Below are positions 16,931 through 26,228 of a stretch of DNA of 34,753 bases, piece after piece. Within the stretch, counting starts at the first letter, position 1. Each line of letters begins with the position of its first letter. The translations under genes and the position numbers were made by a program. The notes under the pieces are model-generated. The model did not search any database and was not told the DNA's origin. It saw only the letters and a list, made by a program, of their open reading frames with translations. Source of the DNA: Coleofasciculus sp. FACHB-T130 (GTDB lineage Bacteria; Cyanobacteriota; Cyanobacteriia; Cyanobacteriales; FACHB-T130); assembly GCF_014695375.1 (NCBI RefSeq), contig NZ_JACJOG010000017.1, positions 1 to 34,753 of the forward strand. Direction: 5' to 3'.

Positions 16931-17713
16931 ATGGCAGAGCCACTCATCGAACTGAAGGGAATTTCTAAATCCTTTGGCAACAATGTCATCTTAGATGGGG
17001 TCGATCTGACAATTTATCGGGACGATGCGCTGGCAATTATTGGCCCCTCCGGGACTGGTAAATCGACGATTTTGCGGATTATTGCGGGACTTTTGGCTCC
17101 TGATTCTGGTGAAGTTTATATCCTGGGAAAGCGACGTCGCGGCTTAATTGAAGATGCCGAAGATCCCCTTGGAATTGGGATGGTGTTCCAACAAGCGGCT
17201 TTATTCGATTCGCTGACGGTGGAAGAAAATGTCGGCTTTCTGCTGTTTCAGCGTTCTAAACTGTCGCGTCGGCGGATACGAGAATTGGTGGAGGAAAAGC
17301 TAGAGATGGTTGGGTTGCCAGGGGTTAGCGATCGCTACCCCTCGCAATTATCGGGTGGAATGCGAAAGCGGGTGAGTTTCGCCCGTGCGATTATGTCCAA
17401 TCCAGACCATCCCCAAGACAACCCAGAAGTTTTACTCTATGATGAGCCTACTGCTGGTCTTGACCCCATTGCTTCCACAGTGATTGAAGATTTAGTTCGT
17501 CAGTTGCAGGAAATACCAGACAGTTGTAGCAGTTATGTCATGGTGACGCACCAAGAAAGCACCATTCGCCGCACTGCTGACCGAGTGATATTTCTCTATC
17601 AGGGACAGGTACAGTGGGAAGGTGCCGTCAGCGAGATTGATACCACCCAAAATCCTATCGTTCAACAATTTTTTAGTGGAAGTGTAACCGGCCCAATTCA
17701 CGTCATCGGCTAA
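16931..17713 (+). CDS. mlaF: Mla-type ABC transporter ATP-binding protein
   Basis: This 260-residue ABC ATPase is of the MlaF/Ttg2A group that powers lipid transport between membranes together with MCE proteins. It has Walker A GPSGTGKST (39-47), a Q loop at GMVFQQAALFDSL, the signature LSGGMRKRVSFARAI (140-154), Walker B VLLYDEPTAGLDP (D171, E172) and the H-switch THQ (H207). The GGMRKRV form of the signature is characteristic of the MlaF group. The next gene, 88 bp downstream, encodes an MCE-domain protein, which supports the role. No MlaE permease is present. In cyanobacteria that gene is often elsewhere. The substrate is inferred, not shown. Confidence 0.87.
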   Translation: MAEPLIELKGISKSFGNNVILDGVDLTIYRDDALAIIGPSGTGKSTILRIIAGLLAPDSGEVYILGKRRRGLIEDAEDPLGIGMVFQQAALFDSLTVEENVGFLLFQRSKLSRRRIRELVEEKLEMVGLPGVSDRYPSQLSGGMRKRVSFARAIMSNPDHPQDNPEVLLYDEPTAGLDPIASTVIEDLVRQLQEIPDSCSSYVMVTHQESTIRRTADRVIFLYQGQVQWEGAVSEIDTTQNPIVQQFFSGSVTGPIHVIG

Positions 17714-17716
17714 AAT

Positions 17717-17780
17717 CAATTAAAAATTAAAAATTAAAAAAGGCAGAATTTTTAATGTAAGCATTTTTAATTCTTAATTG
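17717..17780. repeat. AT-rich palindrome between mlaF and the MCE gene
   Basis: The arms CAATTAAAAATTAAAAAT (17717-17734) and, inverted, 17763-17780 pair over 18 bp with one mismatch. It is related in sequence to the palindromes at 16809, 20800 and 30449. It lies inside the probable mlaF-mlaD unit, so it may modulate readthrough or mRNA stability. Confidence 0.5.
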
Positions 17781-17801
17781 TTAATGGTATGAGGAGAACA
17801 G

Positions 17802-19217
17802 ATGCGATCGCGAACGGTTCGAGAAGGCTCCGTCGGTTTGTTAATCCTGCTGTCCCTTTTCTTGTTTGGGGGTCTGATTTTGTGGATACGCGGGATGAAC
17901 CCCGGTAGCCGTAGCTACACAGTCGTGGCAGAATTTGTCAATGCTGGCGGGATGCAAGCTGGCGCACCCGTCCGCTATCGCGGCGTCAATGTTGGGAAAA
18001 TTACTGCCATCAACCCAGGCTCGAATGGCGTCGATGTGGTGATGGAAATTGCACCGGCTGACTTACTGATTCCGCGTGATGTCGTCGTTGAAGCCAATCA
18101 ATCCGGTCTGCTCAGCGAAACTTCGATTGACATTACTCCCCTGAAGCCCTTCCAGCCAGACGCGAAGGTAGCGAATCCGCTCGATCCGCAATGCCAGTCT
18201 AGCCTGATTGTTTGTGACGAGGATCGTCTGCAAGGTCAAATTGGGGTCAGTTTTGATGAACTGCTTCGCAGCACCACCCGCATCGCCAATCTCTACAGCG
18301 ACCCCGCATTCTTTGCCAACCTCAACTCAGTTGCTAAAAATACCAGCGTCGCCGCCGTTGGGGTATCTCAACTTACCCGCGAACTCACAGGTTTGAGTCG
18401 CTCAGTGCAACAAGAAATTAAAAACTTCTCAGTCGCAGCCAATTCAGTGACGAGTGCTGCCAATCAAACCAGCAATCAAGTTGCTTTGGCAGCCAATCAG
18501 ATTTCTAGGACCGCGAATCAATATAGCGGGACTGCCACCCAGGTAAATCGGCTCGTCGATAATATGAATAGTCTGGTCGTAGGCAACCGCTCGACTCTCG
18601 TCAGTACCTTGAACAACTTTAGCCAAGCCAGCGAACAGCTGCGCCTGAGTGCAAGTAACCTAACAGGGCAAGTCAACCAGTTTGGAGGTGGACAACTACG
18701 GCGTAACTTAGAACTCGTGTCTGCAAATGCGGCGCAGGCGTCCATCAATGCAGCGCAAGCATCTGCTAACTTTCGCGATCTTTCCACCGCTCTTAACAGT
18801 CCAACGAATTTGGTTGTATTGCAACAAACTTTAGACTCAGCGCGGATGACGTTTGAAAATGCTCAGAAAATTACATCTGACCTGGATGATTTGACAGGAG
18901 ATGAAGCTTTCCGTAACAATTTGCGAAATTTGGTGAATGGACTCAGCAATTTGGTGTCTTCGACAGAAGACCTACAGCAGCAAGTTCAAGTGGCTGAGGT
19001 TCTAGAACCCGGATTGCCAGCGGTCAATCCGGGAACCGGGATCGGAACGCAGCAGAATAATTCTTTGCTCCCTCTTGCATCGCCTTCTTTGACACCCATC
19101 GCCCAAAAGAAGCAGTTAAAGTCTGTACAGCGCGAACCAATGGGAAAGGCGTTACCTTCCGCTTACTGGGAGGAAGAATCTATTCAGCCACTAGCTGACT
19201 CTGAAAATAAGAATTAG
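17802..19217 (+). CDS. mlaD: MCE-domain (MlaD-like) lipid transport protein
   Basis: This 471-residue protein has an N-terminal membrane helix (about 11-30) and then the MCE domain (about 36-115), with AGGMQAGAPVRYRGVNVGKI and the GLLSETSIDITPL end. The long remainder (about 150-400) is an Asn/Gln/Ser-rich helical region predicted to form a coiled needle or tunnel. It includes repeats such as SVTSAANQTSNQVALAANQI. MCE proteins carry lipids across the periplasm, and the gene follows its ATPase. In plants and cyanobacteria related proteins (TGD2 group) act in lipid transfer to the thylakoid or outer membrane. The start is supported by GAGGAG 7 bases before the ATG. No terminator was found downstream. 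Confidence 0.87.
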   Translation: MRSRTVREGSVGLLILLSLFLFGGLILWIRGMNPGSRSYTVVAEFVNAGGMQAGAPVRYRGVNVGKITAINPGSNGVDVVMEIAPADLLIPRDVVVEANQSGLLSETSIDITPLKPFQPDAKVANPLDPQCQSSLIVCDEDRLQGQIGVSFDELLRSTTRIANLYSDPAFFANLNSVAKNTSVAAVGVSQLTRELTGLSRSVQQEIKNFSVAANSVTSAANQTSNQVALAANQISRTANQYSGTATQVNRLVDNMNSLVVGNRSTLVSTLNNFSQASEQLRLSASNLTGQVNQFGGGQLRRNLELVSANAAQASINAAQASANFRDLSTALNSPTNLVVLQQTLDSARMTFENAQKITSDLDDLTGDEAFRNNLRNLVNGLSNLVSSTEDLQQQVQVAEVLEPGLPAVNPGTGIGTQQNNSLLPLASPSLTPIAQKKQLKSVQREPMGKALPSAYWEEESIQPLADSENKN

Positions 19218-19390
19218 CAAGCCTCAGTTCCATGCTCTTTGCTAGAAGAAGAGAAGCTTTCAATGATTCCCCCGTCCTTACAAGGCAATGCATCACCTAC
19301 ACCTGTTGGAATTATGTAGGGCTGAAGCATTCGCGCAAAAACATTTGGGTTTTAAAGATACTGTATCCAAACGAGATTTGCTCTAGCACG

Positions 19391-19687
19391 CTAATTCCAA
19401 TCTTCTTCATCTTGCCGCTTGCTGCGACTTTTATAGACAACACTCGTAGCATGAATCTGACGAGTTTTTTCAAAGAGTGCATCTTCTGTCAAGTTCCACT
19501 GGCGGAGAATCATATCCAGGTCTTGTTGAATCTCCCTTGCCCCTGGAAAGCCACGATAGCGAATGCGTAGACGGGCGAGTTCCGCCAGATTGAAATCATT
19601 CATTTCCCCGGTTAAGAGGCTGTTAACGAGTTGGCGATCGCGTCCTTGGAGGGGATGCTGTTGATCTTTGTTTCCTGTCTCTGCCAT
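19391..19687 (-). CDS. DUF3288 family protein
   Basis: This 98-residue soluble protein matches the cyanobacterial DUF3288 family, of unknown function. Recognisable segments are DQQHPLQGRDRQLVNSLL, NLAELARLRIRYRGFPGA and LTEDALFEKTRQIHA. Length and both termini agree with the family. It begins 14 bp after the MOSC gene on the same strand, so the two are probably one transcript. It converges on the MCE gene. Confidence 0.85.
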   Translation of the reverse strand: MAETGNKDQQHPLQGRDRQLVNSLLTGEMNDFNLAELARLRIRYRGFPGAREIQQDLDMILRQWNLTEDALFEKTRQIHATSVVYKSRSKRQDEEDWN

Positions 19688-19701
19688 ATAATCTCTAATT
19701 T

Positions 19702-20517
19702 TTAGTTTTTAAGTGTTTGAATTTCTACTTCGTCTCCCACCTGTAAAATATTACCGGCTTCCGATTCAGGGATGCGCGTGTTTACCGAGAGTCGGTAAAA
19801 GTGATTGAATCGAGATGAGTCTACCCAACTGGGCAAAGTTTCTTTCCGCGCTTGCACAAATAATTTTTGAAAATTAGGGTAAAGCTTGCCCATTAGAGAG
19901 TCTCGTGTCGGCACCACACAACGCTGACAGGGATTGACCCCATTTATCTGCACATCTCGCACCAGAAACGGCACCACGTCCTCTTCCGCCCCAAACAGCC
20001 GATCTTCCCAAAATGCCGGGACGCCCCCAATTTCCAGATTTGCCCGCAGGCGTCGCCGCAATTCATCCCCCGTCAGGGGAGGGAACCAGGAGGCAACTGT
20101 CTCCAGCGTGGCGGTACTGATGACTGTTGGCCCGGAAGCATTGGTATCATCTGGAAAGCCAGAGACTAAGTTCTGGCAGAGTTTTACGGGAAAGTCGAAA
20201 TAGTCGCTCAACCAAGCTTCTAATTCACTCCGTTCCCGATCGATGTGAAAAATGTGGGTTTGTTCTGTTCCTTGGACTTCTAAGCAAACACGAGTAATCT
20301 TCTCAGTATCCGTATCAATGTCAAAAGAAGTCCGCAGTAAGTGAACTTTCGGATTGCGCTTGGCATTCACGAATCGACCTTGAGCGTCACAGATAGCAAA
20401 CTCTCGGTCATACTGTAATGCACCACTTTTAAGGATGGTTGTTTTGGTAACGGAAACACCATCTAGAGATTTGATTGGATAAACCAGAATGCGGGCAAGG
20501 TAAGACACGGTAATCAA
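19702..20517 (-). CDS. MOSC-domain protein (molybdenum cofactor sulfurase C-terminal / mARC-like)
   Basis: This 271-residue protein has an N-terminal MOSC_N beta-barrel (about 4-115, starting LARILVYPIKSLDG) and a MOSC domain (about 120-265). NPCQRCVVPTRD (C197, C200) contains the cysteine that in mARC proteins binds the molybdenum cofactor. RRLRANLEIGG and EEDVVPFLV also match. Family members reduce N-hydroxylated compounds or carry Mo-cofactor sulfur. The substrate here is unknown. It is followed by the DUF3288 gene. The promoter should lie in the 240 bp between this start and the clpC terminator. Confidence 0.85.
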   Translation of the reverse strand: MITVSYLARILVYPIKSLDGVSVTKTTILKSGALQYDREFAICDAQGRFVNAKRNPKVHLLRTSFDIDTDTEKITRVCLEVQGTEQTHIFHIDRERSELEAWLSDYFDFPVKLCQNLVSGFPDDTNASGPTVISTATLETVASWFPPLTGDELRRRLRANLEIGGVPAFWEDRLFGAEEDVVPFLVRDVQINGVNPCQRCVVPTRDSLMGKLYPNFQKLFVQARKETLPSWVDSSRFNHFYRLSVNTRIPESEAGNILQVGDEVEIQTLKN

Positions 20518-20757
20518 TTAGAAATTAAAAATGCTTGTAATAAAAATGGACAACTCTTTTTCAATAGAATTTTTGCTTTCATTAGATATTCCGAAAGCTT
20601 ACCCTATCTTTTGGGGAACGGGAAACTGCTTCGCTTCTACATCTGAGTTCATCTGTGTTTAAAAATTAAAAGTTCGGTATTTTTGCAAGAAGCTTATTGT
20701 TGATTTTTCAGCTTTCTTGAAATGAGGCAAGACTCTCATCAAACGCCCGCTACATAC

Positions 20758-20791
20758 AAAAACGGTAGAGAAACTATCGCTTCTCTACCGT
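20758..20791 (-). terminator. rho-independent terminator of clpC
   Basis: Read on the minus strand, ACGGTAGAGAA pairs perfectly with TTCTCTACCGT (11 bp, 8-nt loop) and is followed directly by TTTTT. It lies about 57-90 bp after the clpC stop codon. Confidence 0.8.
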
Positions 20792-20799
20792 ATAACATG

Positions 20800-20842
20800 A
20801 AAAATTAAAAATGAATTTGTCTAGGATTCATTTTTAATTTTT
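20800..20842. repeat. perfect 17-bp AT-rich palindrome after clpC
   Basis: AAAAATTAAAAATGAAT (20800-20816) and its exact reverse complement (20826-20842) flank a 9-nt loop. It lies between the clpC stop codon and its terminator and is related to the other AT-rich palindromes in the window. Confidence 0.55.
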
Positions 20843-20847
20843 AATCT

Positions 20848-23328
20848 TTAACTTTCAGCCGCTTGGGGAAGCAATTCTCGCTTCTGACCTTGCAGCACTT
20901 TCACTTCCTTGGTAGTTTCATCGACATCCACAATTGCCGTGTCTCCATCTGAGACGCGACCGCTAAGGATTTCTTCAGCCAAGCTATCCTCTAACAGGCG
21001 CATGATGGCGCGACGCAGCGGACGGGCACCATAGCTGGGGTTGTATCCTTCTTCCACCAGACGATCCTTGAAGCGTTCCGTGACTTCTAAGATAATTCCC
21101 TGTTCGCTCAACCGTCCGATCACCTCTTTGAGCATGATGTCGGCGATTTCCTTCACCTCGTCCTTCGTCAATTGGCGGAAGACGATGATCTCGTCGAGAC
21201 GGTTCAAGAACTCTGGGCGGAAGTATTGCTTCAGTTCTTCGTTCACCAGCGAGCGAATGCGGGTGTATTGTGCCTCTGCTTCGTTCTCTTGGGTATCGAA
21301 GAAGCCAAGCCCCGTTCCACCTTTTTCAATCACCTTAGAACCGATGTTGGAGGTAAGAATCAACAGCGTGTTCTTGAAGTCTACTGTGCGTCCCTTGGCA
21401 TCGGTCAGGCGACCGTCTTCCAAGATTTGCAGCAGCATATTGAATACATCCGGGTGGGCTTTTTCGATTTCGTCGAATAGCACCACGGTGTAAGGACGAC
21501 GACGCACTGCTTCGGTGAGCTGACCGCCTTCGTTGTAACCGACATACCCTGGAGGCGAACCAATCAGTTTGGAAACCGTGTGGCGCTCCATGTATTCGGA
21601 CATATCCAAGCGAATCATCGCTTCTTCCGAACCGAAGAAGTATGTAGCCAAAGACTTTGCGAGTTCCGTCTTACCTACACCCGTTGGCCCTGAGAAGACA
21701 AAGCTGGCAATCGGTCGGTTGGGGTTCTTTAAGCCGACCCGTGCCCGACGAATGGCTCTGGAAACTGCTTTGACGGCTTCTTCTTGACCGATCAGCCGAT
21801 TGTGCAGTGTGTCTTCCATGTGCAGCAGCTTCTCGGATTCGGATTCGGTGAGCTTGTTCACCGGCACTCCAGTCCAAGAGGCGACAATGTGGGCAATGTC
21901 TTCCTCGGTAACGACGGGGGAAACATCATCGCGTTTGTCGGATTCGGTCTTTTTGCTTTGAGCGATCGCGCGAATTTCGGCTTTGATTTCCATTTCGCGA
22001 TCGCGCAGTTCTCCTGCCCGGTCGAAGTCTTGACTGCGGACTGCGTCATCCTTATCCTTGAGAACCTGACGCAGTTCTTTATCCAATTCCTTCGCTGCGG
22101 GGGGCAACTGAGAGTTGAGCAGGCGCACGCGGCTTCCGGCTTCATCAATCAGGTCAATCGCTTTATCCGGCAAGTAGCGGTCGGAAATATAACGATCTGA
22201 AAGCTTGGCAGCAGCTTCTACGGCTGTATCGGAGATTTTCAGTTTGTGGTGTTGCTCGTAGCGTTCGCGCAACCCGTACAAAATCTCAATAGTTTCGGCA
22301 ACCGTCGGCTCACCGACCATCACCGGCTGGAATCTACGCTCTAGGGCGGCATCCCGTTCGATGTGCTTGCGGTACTCATCTAGCGTGGTTGCGCCGATGC
22401 ACTGCAATTCCCCTCTCGCCAAGGCGGGTTTCAGGATGTTTGCCGCGTCGATGGCACCTTCTGCGGCACCTGCACCAATCAGGGTGTGAACTTCGTCGAT
22501 TACTAGGATGACATTCCCCGCTGAGCGGATTTCATCCATAATTTTTTTCAAGCGCTCTTCAAATTCACCCCGGTATTTGGTGCCCGCTACCAGCAAGCCA
22601 ATATCTAGTGTGACTACGCGCTTTTCTTCCAGGATGTCCGGTACATCGTTGTTTGCGATGCGACTCGCCAACCCTTCCGCGATCGCGGTCTTACCAACTC
22701 CGGGTTCCCCAATCAGCACTGGGTTGTTCTTCGTGCGGCGTCCCAGGATTTGGATGACCCGTTCGATTTCTTTCGCCCGACCGACGACTGGATCGAGTTT
22801 GCCTTCTGATGCCATCTGGGTCAGGTTAGAGCCAAACTCATCTAATGTCGGGGTCTTGGTGCGCCCGCTACTTTGCCCCGCAGAGACTTCTGCCGTCTCT
22901 CCCAGCATTCTAATCACTTGCGTCCGCACTTTCGTGAGGTCAACCCCTAGGTTTTCCAACACTCTGGCAGCAACCCCTTCTCCTTCTCGGATCAGACCCA
23001 GTAGCAGGTGTTCCGTCCCTATGTAGTTATGCCCTAGTTGGCGAGCTTCTTCTAGAGATAACTCCAGGACGCGCTTGGCTCTGGGGGTGAACGGAATTTC
23101 TACCGCCACAAAGCCAGAACCACGACCGATAATTTTTTCCACCTCAATCCGAGCATCCTTGAGGTTGACGCCCATAGATTTCAGGACTTTGGCGGCGACG
23201 CCGGTTCCTTCTCCAATTAGACCCAGGAGGATCTGCTCCGTACCGACGAAGTTGTGTCCCAGGCGACGAGCTTCTTCCTGGGCCAGCATGATTACCTTAA
23301 TGGCTTTTTCTGTGAAGCGTTCAAACAT
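20848..23328 (-). CDS. clpC: ClpC, HSP100 chaperone of the Clp protease
   Basis: ClpC is the AAA+ unfoldase that feeds substrates to ClpP. It is essential in cyanobacteria. The 826-residue protein has two Clp-N repeats (about 3-70 and 78-145), AAA1 with GEPGVGKT (207-214) and [19 protein letters not shown], a UVR motif in the middle domain (about 425-460), and AAA2 with GPTGVGKT (547-554). The ClpP-docking loop TGLGF (LGF 674-676) is present. The C-terminal D2-small domain has [10 protein letters not shown]. Length is normal. The ATG at 23328 is the family start ([10 protein letters not shown]). The gene stands alone with its own terminator downstream. Confidence 0.97.
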   Translation of the reverse strand: MFERFTEKAIKVIMLAQEEARRLGHNFVGTEQILLGLIGEGTGVAAKVLKSMGVNLKDARIEVEKIIGRGSGFVAVEIPFTPRAKRVLELSLEEARQLGHNYIGTEHLLLGLIREGEGVAARVLENLGVDLTKVRTQVIRMLGETAEVSAGQSSGRTKTPTLDEFGSNLTQMASEGKLDPVVGRAKEIERVIQILGRRTKNNPVLIGEPGVGKTAIAEGLASRIANNDVPDILEEKRVVTLDIGLLVAGTKYRGEFEERLKKIMDEIRSAGNVILVIDEVHTLIGAGAAEGAIDAANILKPALARGELQCIGATTLDEYRKHIERDAALERRFQPVMVGEPTVAETIEILYGLRERYEQHHKLKISDTAVEAAAKLSDRYISDRYLPDKAIDLIDEAGSRVRLLNSQLPPAAKELDKELRQVLKDKDDAVRSQDFDRAGELRDREMEIKAEIRAIAQSKKTESDKRDDVSPVVTEEDIAHIVASWTGVPVNKLTESESEKLLHMEDTLHNRLIGQEEAVKAVSRAIRRARVGLKNPNRPIASFVFSGPTGVGKTELAKSLATYFFGSEEAMIRLDMSEYMERHTVSKLIGSPPGYVGYNEGGQLTEAVRRRPYTVVLFDEIEKAHPDVFNMLLQILEDGRLTDAKGRTVDFKNTLLILTSNIGSKVIEKGGTGLGFFDTQENEAEAQYTRIRSLVNEELKQYFRPEFLNRLDEIIVFRQLTKDEVKEIADIMLKEVIGRLSEQGIILEVTERFKDRLVEEGYNPSYGARPLRRAIMRLLEDSLAEEILSGRVSDGDTAIVDVDETTKEVKVLQGQKRELLPQAAES

Positions 23329-23567
23329 GGCGGATTTCGTTTCCCCTGCTGCGTGCCTGTAATGGTGATTCTAGCATAGGGTTTTTATCCGGCTGTCACA
23401 TTGAAGATAGATGAAATCTATCCCGCAAGATTTTTCTGACTTTGTTGGTAGAACTCAGCGATCGCTAGTCTCTCGCTACTATCTAAAGTTAGAAAATTGA
23501 CGGGGCAAAAAAGTGAGTAAATTGACACATTGGCAAAAAACGCCAGTTGAACCACCATGTCCCCTAC

Positions 23568-23593
23568 AACCTTATAACCGAACCTTATAACCG
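23568..23593. repeat. tandem duplication of a 13-mer
   Basis: AACCTTATAACCG occurs twice without a gap (23568-23580 and 23581-23593), eight bases from the rimI stop codon and about 240 bp upstream of clpC. It could be replication slippage or a double binding site. Confidence 0.6.
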
Positions 23594-23601
23594 TCAACCT
23601 T

Positions 23602-24303
23602 CTATCCTTTAACTTCATCGGCTTCCAAGAACTGCCGATGAGAGTAACGGAAGCGATCGCCAATTGAGGAATGCCAGTCGCTTAAGGTTTGCGGAAATTC
23701 GGGTGCTTGAAGACCGCTACGCCACAAAATCAAAGCATCTTCGCCCGTATCTTTGTAATAGCGCCGACGCCTACCAACTTCCTGAAACCCAAATTTCTCG
23801 TAGAGAGACTGGGCAGGTCGATTCGATGCTCTCACCTCCAGCGTTGCCCACTCCAACCGGCGCTTCCAGGCTTTTTTGAGCAAGGCATAAAGCAGTGCCT
23901 GCCCCAAGCCCTGACCCCGATAGTTGGGATGCACTCCCAAAATCGTAATGTGCGCCTCCTCTAAGATTGCCCAGAGACATCCGATGCCCACGAGCGATCG
24001 CTCTAGAGGCGGAGCTCCTTCCGGACTCAATGCAGTCGGGGCGGCGTTTTCCCCCACGTACTGAGTGGATTGACCGATTACCTCTGGTTCCTTGCCGCTA
24101 AATTCTTCTATAACTAGCAAGTCACTATTGGGACTTTCTAACTCTCGCTTGTAACCGTCTAGAGTCCAGAGTTGACCAAAACACAGTTGGTCTAGTTCCA
24201 CTACCGCCAAGAGCTGCTCTGCTGTCAGCGGCTGAAGTTGCAAAAAAGTCACAGTTTTCAATTGTAGACTGAAAAACAAGACGCATTCACGCCTGTTAAG
24301 CAT
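23602..24303 (-). CDS. rimI: RimI-like GNAT N-acetyltransferase (ribosomal protein bS18/N-terminal alanine)
   Basis: This GNAT acetyltransferase of up to 233 residues resembles RimI, which acetylates the N-terminal Ala of ribosomal protein S18 with acetyl-CoA. Visible motifs are LCFGQLWTLDGYKRELESPN, the acetyl-CoA loop ILGVHPNYRGQGLGQALL and LEVRASNRPAQSLYEKFGF, followed by GRRRRYYKDTGEDALILW. An insertion with PLERSLVGIGCLWAILEEA is typical of cyanobacterial members. The ATG at 24303 leaves only 20 bp to the divergent lysA. An internal GTG at 24252 (TVTFLQLQPL) fits homologues better and would give both genes a promoter region. The true protein is then about 216 residues. Confidence 0.85.
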   Translation of the reverse strand: MLNRRECVLFFSLQLKTVTFLQLQPLTAEQLLAVVELDQLCFGQLWTLDGYKRELESPNSDLLVIEEFSGKEPEVIGQSTQYVGENAAPTALSPEGAPPLERSLVGIGCLWAILEEAHITILGVHPNYRGQGLGQALLYALLKKAWKRRLEWATLEVRASNRPAQSLYEKFGFQEVGRRRRYYKDTGEDALILWRSGLQAPEFPQTLSDWHSSIGDRFRYSHRQFLEADEVKG

Positions 24304-24323
24304 CCAAGGACAACTATTAGATC

Positions 24324-25790
24324 ATGTTATCGACTCAACCAGTCGGGGTTCAAAATTCTGGACGGCAATATTTACCGCTTACGCCTACAACCCGTACAGA
24401 CGCAAATCATCACGTCAGTGTAGATCGCTCACCCAATCAGGAACTTTTGCCCCTGACGTCTGGGGTTAACAGCCGCGACTGCCTGGAAATTGGTGGTTGT
24501 GACGTCACGAAACTCGTGCAGCAATTTGGTTCGCCCCTTTATATTTTGGACGAAGAAACGCTGCGGACAGCTTGTCGTCAATATCGGGATGGTTTAAGCC
24601 GCTATTATGGCGGTGAATCTCAGGTACTGTATGCTTCTAAAGCCTGGAGTTGTCTAGCCGTTTGCGCGATCGCTGCGAGTGAAGGCTTGGGGATCGATGT
24701 CGTCTCTGGCGGCGAACTCTACACGGCGCTGCAAGCTGGCGTCAGTCCCGACAAAATTTATTTTCACGGCAATAACAAATCCCGTGAAGAACTGACTCTA
24801 GCGGTTGAAACCGGCTGCACGATTGTAGTGGACAACTGGTTAGAGCTACGCACCCTCGCGGCTTTGGAATCGGGACAAGCGCCTAAGGAATCAGAGATTA
24901 ACCCCTCTAATCATCCAAAATCCAAAATCCGGATCATGCTGCGGTTCACCCCTGGCATTGAATGTCACACTCACGAATACATCCGCACCGGACACCTCGA
25001 TAGCAAATTTGGCTTCGATCCTAACCAATTAGAGGAAGTCTTTGCTTTTATCAGCCAGCAGTCAACTTTAGATTGTATCGGGTTGCACGCCCATATCGGT
25101 TCCCAAATCTTTGAGCGCCAACCCCATCACGATCTCGCAGGGGTTTTGGTGGAGTGGTTTAAAAAAGCAGCCACCAATGGATTGCCCGTCAAAGAGTTAA
25201 ATGTCGGGGGTGGCTTAGGAATTCGTTACACCGAATCAGACGATCCTCCCAGTATTGACGAGTGGGTAAAAACTGTCAGCGATGCCATTACCGCAGCCTG
25301 CCAATCCCAACAAATCCCCTTACCTAAATTATTGTGCGAACCAGGGCGATCGCTCATTGGGACTGCCTGCGTCACCGCCTACACCGTAGGCTCATCAAAG
25401 GTCGTTCCAGACATCCGCACCTACCTATCCGTTGATGGCGGAATGTCTGACAATCCCCGTCCCATCACCTACCAATCCCTGTATCGAGCCGTTGTTGCCA
25501 ACCGGATGTCGGCACCCTTGACAGAAACTGTCACCCTTGCCGGTAAACACTGCGAATCTGGAGACATTCTGATCAAAGAAGCATCGCTGCCGAAAACTGA
25601 GCCGGGAGATATTCTCGTCGTCATGGGCACAGGTGCCTACAATTACAGCATGGCTTCTAATTACAATCGCCTGTCTCGTCCGGCAGCGGTTTTAGTAGGT
25701 CGAGGAGAAGCTAATCTGATTTTGCAGAGGGAAACCTACCAGGATGTAATTCGGCAGGATCGTCTACCTGAGCGATTAGTAGTTAGTTAG
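24324..25790 (+). CDS. lysA: diaminopimelate decarboxylase
   Basis: LysA converts meso-diaminopimelate to L-lysine with pyridoxal phosphate. It thus sits at the branch between lysine and peptidoglycan synthesis. The 488-residue protein has the PLP lysine in LYASKAWSC (K106), SGGELYTAL, HGNNKS, LHAHIGSQIF, the phosphate-binding LNVGGGLGIRY, CEPGRSLIG and the catalytic HCESGD. An N-terminal extension of about 50 residues before the barrel is usual in cyanobacterial LysA. It starts close to the divergent rimI. The order lysA-cdaA-uppS in the same direction ties lysine/DAP use to c-di-AMP and undecaprenyl phosphate, though 518 bp separates lysA from cdaA. Confidence 0.95.
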   Translation: MLSTQPVGVQNSGRQYLPLTPTTRTDANHHVSVDRSPNQELLPLTSGVNSRDCLEIGGCDVTKLVQQFGSPLYILDEETLRTACRQYRDGLSRYYGGESQVLYASKAWSCLAVCAIAASEGLGIDVVSGGELYTALQAGVSPDKIYFHGNNKSREELTLAVETGCTIVVDNWLELRTLAALESGQAPKESEINPSNHPKSKIRIMLRFTPGIECHTHEYIRTGHLDSKFGFDPNQLEEVFAFISQQSTLDCIGLHAHIGSQIFERQPHHDLAGVLVEWFKKAATNGLPVKELNVGGGLGIRYTESDDPPSIDEWVKTVSDAITAACQSQQIPLPKLLCEPGRSLIGTACVTAYTVGSSKVVPDIRTYLSVDGGMSDNPRPITYQSLYRAVVANRMSAPLTETVTLAGKHCESGDILIKEASLPKTEPGDILVVMGTGAYNYSMASNYNRLSRPAAVLVGRGEANLILQRETYQDVIRQDRLPERLVVS

Positions 25791-25909
25791 ATTGGGAATT
25801 TTTTGCACCAATGCGGTCAACTAAAATCCCTGCCGCTTAGTCTCTTCTCAATCAAAGGAGGGAGGCTTTTCTCCCCTTTCGTCAAGGAGAGGGTAGGGGA
25901 ATACATATA

Positions 25910-25943
25910 CATAGCTCTCATGCTCTTTGACATGAGGGCTATG
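25910..25943. repeat. hairpin downstream of lysA
   Basis: CATAGCTCTCATG (25910-25922) pairs with CATGAGGGCTATG (25931-25943) over 13 positions with one G-T type mismatch and an 8-nt loop. GTAGGGGCGCACAGC follows instead of a T tract. That sequence is itself a common cyanobacterial repeat core. A role as a terminator is therefore doubtful. Confidence 0.5.
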
Positions 25944-26132
25944 TAGGGGCGCACAGCTCACGCAAACGCTCTTACCATGTGTGTTGAACGCAATGGAAAA
26001 CCGCTATATAGTCGATTAATGGAAGATGTTAGTCATCGGAAAATCCTACGACTCACTACCTAATTCGCTACTACCCAAGGGGGCGCTTCAGCTAAAATCG
26101 AGCTTTAAGGGAAAAAGAAAGTAAAAAATAGA

Positions 26133-26228
26133 AGCAGTAATTAGCTATTAACTGTTTAGCTGGGACGTAACCACAGGTACACTAGATTTAGACTCTAAAC
26201 AGTTAATTCAAGCCAATAGCTAACTGCT
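26133..26228. repeat. long imperfect inverted repeat upstream of cdaA
   Basis: TAGCTATTAACTGTTTAG (26142-26159) pairs with CTAAACAGTT (26195-26204) and, after a 10-nt bulge, AATAGCTA (26215-26222). The similarity extends outward through AGCAGTAA against TAACTGCT. The spacer is 35 nt. It could be a mobile repeat or an mRNA leader structure of cdaA. Confidence 0.5.

Larger units (their letters stand above)
20518..20847. other. intergenic region between clpC and the MOSC gene
   Basis: The minus-strand gap of 330 bp holds the clpC terminator (20758-20791), an AT-rich palindrome (20800-20842) and, nearer 20518, the promoter region of the MOSC gene. No gene is seen. Confidence 0.5.

Noticed and set aside
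19232-19570. 112-residue plus-strand ORF after the MCE gene
   Set aside because: It is largely antisense to the DUF3288 gene, which is well supported.
23418-23663. 81-residue minus-strand ORF overlapping the end of rimI
   Set aside because: It starts inside rimI in another frame, has no family resemblance and covers the clpC upstream region.
25910-25943. rho-independent terminator of lysA
   Set aside because: The hairpin is good, but no T tract follows. GC-rich repeat sequence comes next.
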